Assembly: GCF_004114975.1 (NCBI RefSeq) | Contig: NZ_CP030051.1 | Coordinates: 5,332,001-5,396,000, forward strand | DNA length: 64,000 nt | Reading direction: 5' to 3' | Origin: Bradyrhizobium guangdongense | Lineage (GTDB): Bacteria > Pseudomonadota > Alphaproteobacteria > Rhizobiales > Xanthobacteraceae | In this document: piece by piece, positions 9,162 to 20,000 of the stretch | Layout of the letters: each line of letters starts with the position of its first letter | Numbering within the stretch: the stretch's first letter is position 1 | Position numbers and translations under genes: made by a program | The notes under the pieces: generated by a model | The model's database searches: none | Told to the model about the DNA's origin: nothing | The model's input: only the letters and a program-made list of their open reading frames with translations

Positions 9162-9622
9162 CCGAGACGAGCAAACCCGTTCTCACCGGCGGCTGCCAAT
9201 GCGGCGCGGTGCGCTTTGCGCTGACCGCGGCGCCAAACCGGGTTTCGATCTGCCATTGCCGGATGTGCCAAAAAGCGACCGGCGCGCCGTTCGCCTCTTT
9301 CGCCGACATCAACAAGACCGATTTCGCCTGGACCAAGGGCAAGCCCTCATTCTTTCGCTCCTCCACGATCGCCGACCGCGGCTATTGCGCCGCCTGCGGC
9401 ACACCGCTGAGTTTTGGTCGCATTGACGGCGACCGGATCGAGATCATGACCGGGGCGTTCGACCGCCCCGACCGAGTTATCCCGACGCGACAATTCGGAA
9501 CTGAATCCCGCCTCGGCTGGGTGGTCGGCATCTCCAATCTGCCGAGCCAGACCACGCAGCAGAATTACGGACCGGAGAAGATGGCGACGATCGTCAGCCA
9601 TCAGCATCCGGATCACGATTGA
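9158..9622 (+). CDS. GFA family zinc protein (glutathione-dependent formaldehyde-activating enzyme-like)
   Basis: 154 residues. Zinc-binding cysteines are visible as GGCQCGAVRF at residues 12-21, CHCRMCQ near residue 35 and YCAACGTPLSF near residue 75, the three-part signature of the GFA/CENP-V fold. The family was named after a protein reported to help join formaldehyde and glutathione, but most members have no proven reaction. The start overlaps the mutA stop by four bases (ATGA) and mutB starts seven bases after its own stop, so it is embedded in the mutase operon. A link to mutase function is only inferred from position. Confidence 0.9.
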   Translation: MTETSKPVLTGGCQCGAVRFALTAAPNRVSICHCRMCQKATGAPFASFADINKTDFAWTKGKPSFFRSSTIADRGYCAACGTPLSFGRIDGDRIEIMTGAFDRPDRVIPTRQFGTESRLGWVVGISNLPSQTTQQNYGPEKMATIVSHQHPDHD

Positions 9623-9628
9623 GCGTTT

Positions 9629-11800
<2,172 letters not shown>

Positions 11801-11963
11801 ATCCGCCGCCCCTCGGTCTGGCTGCATCAAACCGGTGGGCGGACAATCGCGACCAATCTTCACGACCGAGTTTTCGCACCGCGCGTTCTGCACTGGTTCA
11901 TTTTGCGGTCGCTATGCTCATGCAGGCGTCCGAGCGCCGCGACGGCGGTCGGATACAAAATCA

Positions 11964-12779
11964 ATGGATATTGAAGTGACATATCTTCGTGCAAATGTGC
12001 GGGCCGGCCTCCTCGCAATTCTTTCCGCTGTCGCGACGATCGCCCTCGCTTACCCTTCCCTCGCCGCCGACCCCAAGCCCGACGCCGTCATCAAGAACAG
12101 GAACATCGAAGCCCGTGTCTTCCTCGACGACAGGATCAAGGCAGATGCGCCGCTCGCCGCCGATTGCCTGGCCGAAGGCAAGAAGTGGCTCGACAAGAAC
12201 GCCGCCGAAGCTGCCGCCGCGCGCAAGCAGGATCCGCAATTCTTCAAGGACGGCGGCTGGGATTTCGAGCGCAAATATTCGATCCGCTCGGTGGTTGCCG
12301 ACCGCTATGTCAGCGTGTTGCGCGACGATTACATGGATACCCATGGCGCTCATCCCAATTCGGACGTGAACACGATCGTTTGGGACAAGTCCGAGACCAA
12401 ACGGATCTCGATCCGCCCGTTCTTCACCGAAACCGCCGACAATGGTCCGACCATGAAGGCGATGGTGAAAGCCGTGATCGCCTCGTTGCAGATCGAGAAG
12501 AAGAAGCGCGACAGCAGCGAGACCGCGACCGAGGACTGGTTCAGGGATCTCGCACCCAGCCTGCTGAAGATCGGCGCCGTGACGCTCGCGCCATCGACGG
12601 AAACAGGCAAGAGTTCCGGCCTCACCTTTCACTACCCACCCTATGCGGTCGGCCCCTACGCCGAGGGCCAATATGTCGCCTTCGTCCCGTGGGAATCACT
12701 GAAGCCCTTTCTGACACCTGAGGGGGCACGCATTTTCGGCGGTGCGCGGCCGAAGGGCGACGCTGACGAACAACCATAG
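11964..12779 (+). CDS. Secreted DUF3298/RsiV-like protein
   Basis: 271 residues from the ATG at 11964. Residues about 8-35 form a signal peptide (hydrophobic run LLAILSAVATIALAYPSLAA, cleavage probably after LAA). The mature part has the layout of DUF4163/DUF3298 proteins: a segment around SVLRDDYMDTHGAHPNSDV, then a C-terminal domain with LTFHYPPYAVGPYAEGQYV and a FVPWESLKPFL ending. Such periplasmic domains occur in RsiV-type anti-sigma factors that bind lysozyme, but there is no cytoplasmic sigma-binding part here, so only the extracytoplasmic domain is present. Target unknown. The gene is isolated between mutB (163 bases) and the Bug gene (116 bases). Confidence 0.78.
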   Translation: MDIEVTYLRANVRAGLLAILSAVATIALAYPSLAADPKPDAVIKNRNIEARVFLDDRIKADAPLAADCLAEGKKWLDKNAAEAAAARKQDPQFFKDGGWDFERKYSIRSVVADRYVSVLRDDYMDTHGAHPNSDVNTIVWDKSETKRISIRPFFTETADNGPTMKAMVKAVIASLQIEKKKRDSSETATEDWFRDLAPSLLKIGAVTLAPSTETGKSSGLTFHYPPYAVGPYAEGQYVAFVPWESLKPFLTPEGARIFGGARPKGDADEQP

Positions 12780-12895
12780 GCAGGGAACCCGTGCTTACGC
12801 CGCCCCGGAGCGGCCGCTTGCGACATCCGTGCAAGACCGCGTAACATGTCGCCTCGATACCAGCCCGATTCCTGCGGGCGCCGCCGGGATCATTG

Positions 12896-13882
12896 ATGCC
12901 AGGAATCACCCGCCGCATTTTCGCGGCCTCGTCTGTGGCCGCCGCAACGTCTGCTCTCCTCGCACCTGCACGCGCGCAAGCCTATCCGGCGCGGCCGGTG
13001 AGTTTGATCGTGCCCTGGGGCGCGGGCGGCGGCACGGATGCAACGGCGCGCATCATCGCCACGCTGCTGGAGAAGGAGCTCGGCCAGCCGTTCAACGTCG
13101 TCAATCTCACCGGCGGGTCCGGCGTTGTTGGCCATGCCGAGATCGCAACCGCGCGACCGGACGGTTACACCATCGGCATGCTCACGGTCGAAATCGCCAT
13201 GCTGCATTGGCAGGCCATGACGCATTTGACGCCGCGGAACTTTACCCCGCTGGCGCTGATGAACGAAGATCCGCCCGGCGTCCAGGTCTCCACCTCCTCG
13301 CCGTACAAGACCGCGAAAGAGCTGATGGATGCCATCAAGGCTTCGCCGCCGGGACGGTTCAGGGCGTCCGGCACGGGGCAAGGCGGTATCTGGCATCTCG
13401 CCCTGGTCGGCTGGATGCAGGCGATGGGATTGCCGGCAAACCAGGTCGCATGGTCGGCGTCGAACGGCGCAGCACCGGCCATGCAGGACCTCGCTGCGGG
13501 CAGCCTCGACCTCACCACCTGCTCGGTGCCGGAGGCACGCGCCACCATCGAGGCCGGTCAGGCGCGAAGCCTTGCGATCATGGCGCACGTGCGCAATCCG
13601 AGCTTCCCGGACGTCCCGACGCTGAAAGAGACGCTCGGCGTCGACTATTCCACCAGCTCGTGGCGCGGCATCGGCGCCCCCAGGGGCCTGCCCTCGGAGA
13701 TCGCCACCAGGCTCACTGCAGCCTTGAAGAAGGTCTACGACTCCCCCGCATTCAAGGACTTCATGACCAGACGCGGTTTTGGCACCGTGTGGCGCGACGC
13801 CGGCCAGTTCGAGACCTTCATGGACCAGGCGGATCGCCAGATGGGCCAGGCCATGAAGGCCGCCGGTTTTGCCAAGGCTTGA
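12896..13882 (+). CDS. Bug/TctC-type tripartite tricarboxylate transporter substrate-binding protein
   Basis: 328 residues with a signal sequence (ITRRIFAASSVAAATSALLAP, twin-arginine-like, ending ARAQA). The mature start YPARPVSLIVPWGAGGGTD is the hallmark of the Bug family, where P-x-K/R-P-x-x-x-I-V-P-F/W-x-x-G-G-x-x-D lies at the ligand site. These periplasmic proteins bind carboxylates or similar small molecules for TctAB permeases. No tctA or tctB gene is near, so it is an orphan, as most Bug genes are. The start used is the ATG at 12896, three bases after an in-frame TTG. Ligand unknown. Confidence 0.9.
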   Translation: MPGITRRIFAASSVAAATSALLAPARAQAYPARPVSLIVPWGAGGGTDATARIIATLLEKELGQPFNVVNLTGGSGVVGHAEIATARPDGYTIGMLTVEIAMLHWQAMTHLTPRNFTPLALMNEDPPGVQVSTSSPYKTAKELMDAIKASPPGRFRASGTGQGGIWHLALVGWMQAMGLPANQVAWSASNGAAPAMQDLAAGSLDLTTCSVPEARATIEAGQARSLAIMAHVRNPSFPDVPTLKETLGVDYSTSSWRGIGAPRGLPSEIATRLTAALKKVYDSPAFKDFMTRRGFGTVWRDAGQFETFMDQADRQMGQAMKAAGFAKA

Positions 13883-13939
13883 ACGACCAAGGGCCTGAGG
13901 GCCCCTCGCCTGCCTGCTCCCGCCGTTGTAAAGCAGGGC

Positions 13940-14929
13940 ATGGTTGAGAAGAAGACTCCGCTTGATATCGCCACCCTCGCCCGCGACTTGCGCACCGGCC
14001 ATCGCGCGGCGCTGGCGCGGGCCATCACGCTGGTCGAGAGCCGGCGCAGCGACCATCAGGCGCTGGCACGCGAGCTGCTGCAGATGCTGCTGCCCGACAC
14101 CGGCAAGGCGGTTCGCGTCGGCATCACCGGTTCGCCCGGCGTCGGCAAATCCACCACCATCGACGCGCTGGGCACTTACCTGATCGCGCGAGGCAACAAG
14201 GTCGCCGTGCTCGCGGTCGATCCGTCCTCGGCACGCAGCGGCGGCTCGATTCTCGGCGACAAGACGCGGATGGCACGGTTGTCGGCGTCCGACGCGGCCT
14301 TCATTCGCCCCTCGCCGTCATCGGGCACGCTCGGCGGCGTCGCCGCCAAGACGCGCGAGGCGATGCTCTTGTGCGAGGCGGCCGGCTTCGACGTCGTTCT
14401 GGTGGAGACCGTCGGCATTGGCCAGTCGGAGACTGCGGTCTGCGACATGACCGATTTCTTCCTCGCTCTGATGCTGCCCGGCGGTGGCGACGAGCTGCAG
14501 GGCATCAAGAAGGGACTGGTCGAGCTCGCCGACATGATCGCGATCAATAAGGCCGACGGGGACAACCTCAAGCGTGCCAACATCACTGCTGCCGACTATC
14601 GCGGCGCGCTGCATATCCTCAGCCCCCGGTCCGAACATTGGCATCCGCCGGTCGTCACCTATTCGGCGCTGGCCGGCACCGGCATCGCCGAGCTCTGGCA
14701 GAAAGTCTTGGACCACCGCAAGGCGATGAACGCATGCGGCGAGTTCGCCGCGCGCCGGCGTTACCAGCAGGTCAAATGGATGTGGTCGATGCTGGAACAG
14801 CGCATGCTGGCGCGGCTGCGCAGCGAGGCCTCCGTCCGCGCCAGGGTGAAGAAGATCGAATCCGAGGTAGCCGACGGTCACCTCACGCCGGCTCTCGCCG
14901 CGGAGGCGATCATGAAGCTCCTGCATTGA
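13940..14929 (+). CDS. meaB: Methylmalonyl-CoA mutase-associated GTPase MeaB
   Basis: 329 residues. A G3E-type P-loop GTPase: Walker A GSPGVGKS at residues 64-71, the VDPSSARSGGSILGDKTRM switch region, VETVGIGQSE (switch III area of MeaB) and the INKADGDN base-recognition motif. MeaB gates adenosylcobalamin loading into methylmalonyl-CoA mutase and protects it from inactivation. It sits downstream of mutA/mutB on the same strand but separated by two unrelated genes, so co-transcription with the mutase is not assured. The older name argK/LAO transport ATPase refers to the same family. Confidence 0.94.
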   Translation: MVEKKTPLDIATLARDLRTGHRAALARAITLVESRRSDHQALARELLQMLLPDTGKAVRVGITGSPGVGKSTTIDALGTYLIARGNKVAVLAVDPSSARSGGSILGDKTRMARLSASDAAFIRPSPSSGTLGGVAAKTREAMLLCEAAGFDVVLVETVGIGQSETAVCDMTDFFLALMLPGGGDELQGIKKGLVELADMIAINKADGDNLKRANITAADYRGALHILSPRSEHWHPPVVTYSALAGTGIAELWQKVLDHRKAMNACGEFAARRRYQQVKWMWSMLEQRMLARLRSEASVRARVKKIESEVADGHLTPALAAEAIMKLLH

Positions 14930-14987
14930 GACCGCCTCACCTTTGCCCTTCGAAAGAGAGGTGAAGCGAAGCACGAGCCCCTACTGC

Positions 14988-15890
14988 TCAGCTGATCTGT
15001 CCGGCCAGCACCTTCGAGACGAAGCGGGCGGTCGCCTCGCCGACCTCCTGTGGCGCCTCCTCCTGCAGGAAGTGCGAGCCCTTCACAAGGACGGTCTGCT
15101 GATTGGGCCAGGCTCTGCAGAACTCGCGCTGTGCGCCGATCAGAAAACCTGCCGGCTCGGCATCGATGAACAGTTTCGGGATCCGGTTCTTCGACATCCA
15201 ATCCGCATAGGCCTCGACGATCGCGACCACATCGGCGGGCTCGCCCTCGATCGGCAATTCGCGCGTCCAGGTCAGCATGGGCTGCCGGCTCGGACCGGGA
15301 TTGCGGAAATAGCGGCGGTAGACGTCCATCGCCTCCGGCGCGATATGGCGCAGCGGCAGCAGGTACTCGATGAACAGGTTCTTCTGCAGGATCATGTCTT
15401 CGCCTTGCGGAGTCCGTTGCGCCTGGAAGAAGGCGCGCGTCGCCTCGGGCCATTCGGCCCAGGAACGGAACGGGCGCACGATGCCCTCCATGTAGACGAT
15501 GGCTTTGACCCTCTCGGGATGACGATTGGCCCAGTGAAAACCAAGCGCCGAACCCCAGTCGTGCACGACAAGGATCACGTTCCTGCTCAGGCCCATCACG
15601 TCGAACCAGGCGTCGAGATAGCGCTGGTGATCGACGAAACGATATGACCCGTTCGGTGCAGGACCCGAATTGCCCATGCCGACATAGTCCGGCGCGAGGC
15701 AACGGCCGTACGGCAGCAGATGCGGGATGATGTTGCGCCAGAGATAAGACGGCGTCGGGTTGCCGTGCAGGAACACGATCGGGTCGCCGCATCCGACATC
15801 GACATAGGCCATCTGGGTATCCAGCACCTCGATGTACTTCCGGTAGGAGACTTCCTCGGTCGAGATTGGCGGATGATTGACGTGCAACAT
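14988..15890 (-). CDS. Haloalkane dehalogenase (HLD-II type)
   Basis: 300 residues of alpha/beta-hydrolase fold. Catalytic residues can be placed: nucleophile Asp111 in VVHDWGSALG, acid Glu135 in YMEGIVRP, base His273 in KGSHFLQEE; halide-stabilising Asn44 (LHGNPTPSYLWRN) and Trp112 next to the nucleophile. An aspartate nucleophile with Glu acid and Asn/Trp halide pair is the HLD-II (DhaA/DbjA) arrangement, so hydrolysis of a haloalkane to alcohol plus halide is plausible; the Bradyrhizobium enzyme DbjA belongs to this group. No signal peptide. It is transcribed away from the CGNR regulator with 87 bases between the starts, and that gap contains inverted repeats. Confidence 0.88.
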   Translation of the reverse strand: MLHVNHPPISTEEVSYRKYIEVLDTQMAYVDVGCGDPIVFLHGNPTPSYLWRNIIPHLLPYGRCLAPDYVGMGNSGPAPNGSYRFVDHQRYLDAWFDVMGLSRNVILVVHDWGSALGFHWANRHPERVKAIVYMEGIVRPFRSWAEWPEATRAFFQAQRTPQGEDMILQKNLFIEYLLPLRHIAPEAMDVYRRYFRNPGPSRQPMLTWTRELPIEGEPADVVAIVEAYADWMSKNRIPKLFIDAEPAGFLIGAQREFCRAWPNQQTVLVKGSHFLQEEAPQEVGEATARFVSKVLAGQIS

Positions 15891-15916
15891 GATGAAACTC
15901 CGTTCTCTCGTTCGAC

Positions 15917-15951
15917 ACCAGTAAACTATTAATACCGGTGACTTGAGTCAA
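15917..15951. promoter_or_regulatory. Candidate operator in the dehalogenase/CGNR divergent gap
   Basis: ACCAGTA (15917-15923) and TACCGGT (15933-15939) form an inverted repeat matching at six of seven positions with a 9-base A/T-rich spacer (AACTATTAA). Immediately beside it TTGAGTCAA (15943-15951) is a perfect palindrome around a central G. The site is between two start codons on opposite strands, where a local regulator would act. Which protein binds is inference; the neighbouring CGNR zinc-finger protein is the obvious candidate. Confidence 0.4.
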
Positions 15952-15977
15952 CCGTCAAAAGTCATTAAGTGGTGTTC

Positions 15978-16583
15978 ATGTCGAAGGAATCGCGCAAGTT
16001 CCAGGTGCCGGATGCATTGGCGAACATCTATGATTTCGCCAACACGCTGGATTTACGGCACTTCATCCATCACGGCGTGCAGCATCAGCAGGCGGAGGAA
16101 CTGCCTGACGCCGCTGCGCTCGGCGATTGGATGCAACAGCGCCGGCTCGTCGATCGCGCAGTGCTGCCGTCTCAAAAAACCTTCGAAGCTGCTTTGCAAT
16201 TGCGCGGCGCGCTGCGGGATTATCTCAAATGCGATCCTGCGGAACGTCATCGCAAGTCCGCCATCACCACGCGCCTCGACAAGGCGATGGAGCCGTTTGC
16301 GCTCCGGGTCGCCAGCATCGGCAAGGATGGATTTGGACTGATCCCGTTGCAGACGGACGCGCAGGCCGGCCTCTCCATGATCATCGCCGAATTGTACAAT
16401 GCCGCTGCGGCCGGGACGCTCGACCGTTTGAAGATGTGCGCAGCGGACGAATGCCAACGCGTCTTTTTCGATCGCTCCAAGCCCGGCACGCGGCGGTGGT
16501 GCCAGTCCACGCTGTGCGGCAACCGGGAGAAGACCCGGACCTATCGCGAGCGGCACAGGCATGAAACCGGATCGGAGACCTAG
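15978..16583 (+). CDS. CGNR zinc-finger protein with ABATE-like N-terminal domain, probable transcription regulator
   Basis: 201 residues from the ATG at 15978 (an in-frame GTG at 15969 is an alternative). The C-terminus carries the CGNR zinc finger: CAADECQ, then after 15 residues WCQSTLCGNREK, giving C-x4-C-x15-C-x4-C. The N-terminal 130 residues resemble the ABATE (stress-induced, ligand-sensing) domain that usually precedes CGNR fingers, including the segment that starts FANTLDLRHF. Such proteins are thought to be DNA-binding regulators. Divergent from the haloalkane dehalogenase, which suggests local control of it. Confidence 0.85.
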   Translation: MSKESRKFQVPDALANIYDFANTLDLRHFIHHGVQHQQAEELPDAAALGDWMQQRRLVDRAVLPSQKTFEAALQLRGALRDYLKCDPAERHRKSAITTRLDKAMEPFALRVASIGKDGFGLIPLQTDAQAGLSMIIAELYNAAAAGTLDRLKMCAADECQRVFFDRSKPGTRRWCQSTLCGNREKTRTYRERHRHETGSET

Positions 16584-16638
16584 CCGGCAGCTCGCCGGAT
16601 CGGATATGCCGTGATAGACATGAGCGGGAGCCAATCCA

Positions 16639-17298
16639 TTGTCCGACAAACTCCGCCTTCTCATCACCGGCTTCGGCCCATTTCCCGGAGCGCCGCATAA
16701 TCCGACCCAGCCGCTGGTCACGCGACTGGCGCAACTGCGCCGTCCGGCGCTCGATGATGTCGCGATCTCGCGTCACATCTTTCCGGTGACCTACGCCGCG
16801 GTCGACCGGCAATTGCCGGAGCTGCTGGCAAAGGTGAAGCCGGATGCGCTGCTGATGTTCGGCCTCGCCGCGCGCACGCCTTACTTGCGCATCGAGAGCC
16901 GCGCGCGCAATGCCGTCACCATGCTCTGGCCCGATGCCGCCAATACCCGTTCGAGCAAGCGCGGCATCGCCGGTCATGCCGACGCGATGAATTTCGGCCC
17001 GCACACCGCAAGGCTGCTGCGCGCCGCCCGGCTGACCGGCATCGATGCGCGCCCCTCGCGCGATGCCGGCGCCTATCTCTGCAACTACTTGAGCTGGCGC
17101 GCGATCGAGAGCGTCAACGCTGGCGGGCCGCGGCTGGCGGCGTTCATTCACATTCCTCTCCTGACGCGCGACGGCGCCATGCGCCGCAAAGGCGCCCCTC
17201 GGATCACGCTGGATGAGCTGGTGGATGCCGGGGAAGCGATGCTGATGGAGATGGTGGGGTTGGCGCGGAAAGCGCGGAACACGCAGACCTTGCGGTAA
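16639..17298 (+). CDS. pcp: Pyroglutamyl-peptidase I (peptidase C15)
   Basis: Removes N-terminal pyroglutamate from peptides in the cytoplasm. 219 residues. The Glu-Cys-His catalytic triad can be placed at Glu86 (YLRIESRARN), Cys148 (DAGAYLCNY) and His171 (FIHIPLL); the N-terminal TGFGPFPGAPHNPT motif is typical. The start is a TTG at 16639 with GGGAG at 16626-16630, a well-spaced ribosome site; no in-frame ATG lies nearby. It follows the CGNR gene by 55 bases. Confidence 0.9.
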   Translation: MSDKLRLLITGFGPFPGAPHNPTQPLVTRLAQLRRPALDDVAISRHIFPVTYAAVDRQLPELLAKVKPDALLMFGLAARTPYLRIESRARNAVTMLWPDAANTRSSKRGIAGHADAMNFGPHTARLLRAARLTGIDARPSRDAGAYLCNYLSWRAIESVNAGGPRLAAFIHIPLLTRDGAMRRKGAPRITLDELVDAGEAMLMEMVGLARKARNTQTLR

Positions 17299-17393
17299 AC
17301 ATTTAACCCTACCGCGAACAATCCCGGCGATCCCGCCCGCCCTGCGCTACCTAACCTTTCGCGGACTCTCCCGCGTCCGCCGGAGGACGCGTC

Positions 17394-18764
17394 ATGGACC
17401 TCAATCGCCGTCATCTCATCGGAGCTTCGACCGCCGGCATCGCCGGCGCGCTCGCCATGCCTGTTGACGCTGCCCGCGGGGCGCCGCTGACGTCGCTGCT
17501 TGGCCGCGATGCGACCCAATATGGCGTACGGCCCGGCAGCAACGAGGATCAAACGCGAGCCCTCCAGCGTGCGATCGACGAGACGGCCCGCGCGCAGGTG
17601 CCGCTGGCACTTCCGCCTGGAGTCTACCGTACCGGACTATTACGATTGCCTGATGGTGCGCAGCTGATCGGCGTGCGCGGTGCGACGAAGCTTGTCTTCA
17701 CTGGCGGAGCCTCCGCAATCCAGAGCGACGGCTCTGACTCGATCGGGCTGAGCGGCATCAGCTTCGACGGCGGAGGCATCCCGCTGCCGACCCGACGCGG
17801 GCTGATCCATGTGCTCGGCGGACGCGACATCCGCATCACCGATTGCGCGATCACCGCATCCGGCGGCAGCGGCATCTGGCTGGAGCAGGTCTCCGGCGAT
17901 ATCTCCGGCAACATCCTGACCAACATCGCCGTCACTGCTGTGGTCTCGTTCGATGCGAGGGGCCTCAGCGTGTCCCGCAACACCATTGTCGGCACCAGCG
18001 ACAACGGCATCGAGATCCTGCGTACCGCCATAGGCGATGACGGCACGCTGGTCGCGGACAACCGCATCGAGGATATCAAGGCCGGTCCCGGCGGCTCCGG
18101 CCAGTACGGCAACGCCATCAACGCCTTTCGCGCCGGCAACGTCATCGTTCGCGGCAACCGCATCAAGAACTGCGACTATTCCGCCGTGCGCGGCAACTCG
18201 GCCTCCAACATCCACATATCGGGCAACAGCGTCAGCGACGTGCGCGAGGTCGCGCTCTATTCCGAGTTTGCGTTCGAGGCAGCGGTGATCGCCAACAACA
18301 CCGTGGATGGCGCCGCCGTCGGCGTCTCCGTTTGCAATTTCAACGAAGGTGGCCGCATTGCGGTGGTCCAGGGCAACATCATCCGCAATTTGATCCCGAA
18401 GCGGCCGATCGGCACCGCTCCTGACGACGATGCAGGCGTCGGCATCTACATCGAGGCCGACACGTCGGTATCAGGCAATGTGATCGAGAATGCGCCGTCC
18501 TACGGCATCGTCGCCGGCTGGGGCAAATATCTGCGCGACGTGGCGATCACGGGCAATGTGATCCGCAAGGCGCTGGCCGGCGTTGGCGTTTCCATCGTAC
18601 CCGGGGCCGGCACCGCGCTCGTCAACAACAACATGATCTCGGAAACCCCGCGCGGCGCCGTGGTCGGCCTCGACCACGCGCGTGCCGTGACGTCAGACCT
18701 GTCGGCGGACGGCGCGCAACGTTTTGCGCAGGTGGTGGTCGGCGGGAATGCTGTGCGGCAGTAG
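17394..18764 (+). CDS. Tat-exported right-handed beta-helix protein, TIGR03808-like
   Basis: 456 residues. The N-terminus MDLNRRHLIGASTAGIAGAL is a twin-arginine signal, cleaved near the DAARGAP region. The rest is a repetitive parallel beta-helix: many short rungs of the type GNxIxN (for example ISGNILTNIAVTAV, SVSRNTIVGTSDNGIEIL, VRGNRIKNCDYSAVRGN). This is the plan of the TIGR03808 'TAT-translocated repeat' family known mainly from Bradyrhizobiaceae. Beta-helix proteins of this kind often bind or cleave polysaccharides, but I see no clear pectate-lyase catalytic set. The neighbour on the other strand resembles the associated TIGR03809 family, and the two genes converge. Confidence 0.88.
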   Translation: MDLNRRHLIGASTAGIAGALAMPVDAARGAPLTSLLGRDATQYGVRPGSNEDQTRALQRAIDETARAQVPLALPPGVYRTGLLRLPDGAQLIGVRGATKLVFTGGASAIQSDGSDSIGLSGISFDGGGIPLPTRRGLIHVLGGRDIRITDCAITASGGSGIWLEQVSGDISGNILTNIAVTAVVSFDARGLSVSRNTIVGTSDNGIEILRTAIGDDGTLVADNRIEDIKAGPGGSGQYGNAINAFRAGNVIVRGNRIKNCDYSAVRGNSASNIHISGNSVSDVREVALYSEFAFEAAVIANNTVDGAAVGVSVCNFNEGGRIAVVQGNIIRNLIPKRPIGTAPDDDAGVGIYIEADTSVSGNVIENAPSYGIVAGWGKYLRDVAITGNVIRKALAGVGVSIVPGAGTALVNNNMISETPRGAVVGLDHARAVTSDLSADGAQRFAQVVVGGNAVRQ

Positions 18765-18786
18765 ACAGGCGGCGATAGCTGGGCCG

Positions 18787-18850
18787 TTCATCCTTCGAGG
18801 CTCTCCATGGGACGCGTTGCGTCCCATGTCTCGCACTCAGGACGACGGGT
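18787..18850. repeat. Intergenic palindromic repeat
   Basis: CATGGGACGC (18806-18815) and GCGTCCCATG (18819-18828) make a perfect 10-pair stem with a GTT loop, flanked by CATCCTTCGAGG on the left and CTCAGGACGACGGG on the right, which resemble the conserved ends of a common bradyrhizobial repeat. It lies between two convergent genes. No U-run follows, so it is not a clear terminator, although the stem might still act on transcripts. Confidence 0.6.
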
Positions 18851-18878
18851 TCGAGAAGCGTGAGTCATTCAGCAGCGT

Positions 18879-19541
18879 TTAGAACGTATTCCTCAGGAGC
18901 GGGTACTTCGCTTCGATGCCGTCGAGGCTGAAGGTGAATTCGACGACGCGCTCGGGGGCGGCGACGATTTCCTCGGCTGGCGGGGTGAATTGCGGCAGAA
19001 GCGTCGCCATTGCAGCCGGCGCTGGTCTCGCGGCGGCGGCCTTGAGCGGCGGCATCTCCGCGGGCGCGGTGAACGACGCCATCAGAGCGGCCACCTCGGC
19101 CGTTGGTGCGGCAAGCGGGGCGATCGGCGCCTCGACGATTTCGGCCAGCACGTCCGGCTTCGGCTCGAGCCTGACCGGAACGGCGCTCTCGGGCGCGATG
19201 TGCACGGCCTTCGGCTGCACCGTCTGAGCCTGCACTGTCTGGGCCTGCTCGCGCGGAAACACGCGCGGCATTGTCGCCGGCGACCAGCCGAATGCGGAGG
19301 ACACGCTGGCGGCGGCCGCGGCGACATCCCCACCAGTCGCAAGGGCGCGCCAGGTCTCGACCGCGCGTTTGGCTTCCTGGATGTTTTCGAGGAATGCGAG
19401 CTCGGAGTGATAGCGGCGCCAGCGTCCGGTCTCGAACATTTCGGAGAGATGCTCCAGCCGCTGCTCGGCGAGAGCGCACCAGCGTGCAGCAATGTCGCGA
19501 CCTGCAGCCGCGGCACGAACCGACTCTTGGCGATGTGTCAT
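18879..19541 (-). CDS. TIGR03809-like protein of unknown function
   Basis: 220 residues. The N-terminal 80 residues are helical and charged (RWCALAEQRLEHLSEMFETG, RRYHSELAFLENIQEAKRAV), then a long Ala/Pro-rich linker (residues about 95-200) with repeated QAQTVQ and PLAAPTAE-type stretches, and a short conserved tail IEAKYPLLRN. I see no signal peptide and no enzyme motif. The position facing the Tat beta-helix gene, and the helical start plus disordered linker, fit the TIGR03809 family that accompanies TIGR03808. I assign it from memory of that pairing, so the name is tentative. Confidence 0.7.
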   Translation of the reverse strand: MTHRQESVRAAAAGRDIAARWCALAEQRLEHLSEMFETGRWRRYHSELAFLENIQEAKRAVETWRALATGGDVAAAAASVSSAFGWSPATMPRVFPREQAQTVQAQTVQPKAVHIAPESAVPVRLEPKPDVLAEIVEAPIAPLAAPTAEVAALMASFTAPAEMPPLKAAAARPAPAAMATLLPQFTPPAEEIVAAPERVVEFTFSLDGIEAKYPLLRNTF

Positions 19542-19820
19542 AAATCAGCCCGTTTGGAGAAAATACGGACGCGACGCAACGCACACGAATCAATTTAGAA
19601 GCGACATGAATATTTTGTGGAAAAGATTTGACTTGTCCAGCAACGACATGGCTCTCGTCACAAAACTCCGTAGTCGTGCGGAGTTTTCAGCGGTTTGCGA
19701 GTCAAGCTTCGCACAAGCATAGCGGGCTTGCTGCGCGCCGGCCCCGAGTCCCGGCGACGATCAACGCCCGGACTCAACCGCAAGCTGACCGCGCAAGACG
19801 CTTCAAGAAATCAGACGCTG

Positions 19821-19859
19821 AAAGGAAAAGACCCGTCCGGGGGGACAACCGGACGGGTC
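19821..19859 (-). terminator. Rho-independent terminator of the subtilase transcript
   Basis: GACCCGTCCGG (19830-19840) and CCGGACGGGTC (19849-19859) form a perfect 11-pair GC-rich stem with an 8-base loop. Read on the minus strand the stem is followed by CTTTTCCTTTC, a U-rich tract; on the plus strand it is followed by AAGCC, so it works leftward. The nearest upstream gene on that strand is the S8 peptidase, whose stop is about 160 bases away. Confidence 0.75.
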
Positions 19860-19950
19860 AAGCCATATGGGCGCTTGGGGTGGATGGGCGCTCGCGCCTG
19901 ATATGACTGATGGGGAGGGATGACCGCTCCCACATAATTTGGTCGTGACA

Positions 19951-20000
19951 GCGGGCTGAACGTTCAAAAGCGGCGTTTGATTTTTTAACGTTTGGCCCGC
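19951..20000 (+). other. Long stem-loop, fully paired only as plus-strand RNA
   Basis: GCGGGCTGAACGTT (19951-19964) and AACGTTTGGCCCGC (19987-20000) pair along all 14 positions as plus-strand RNA if two G-U wobbles are allowed; as minus-strand RNA the same two positions are A-C mismatches. The loop contains a smaller CAAA/TTTG stem followed by six T. This hints at a plus-strand structured RNA, but the only clear terminator nearby points the other way. Confidence 0.4.

Noticed and set aside
19662..19687. Hairpin AAAACTCCG/CGGAGTTTT as a terminator
   Set aside because: The stem GC core is only five pairs and there is no gene ending next to it on either strand; kept only as part of the structured region.
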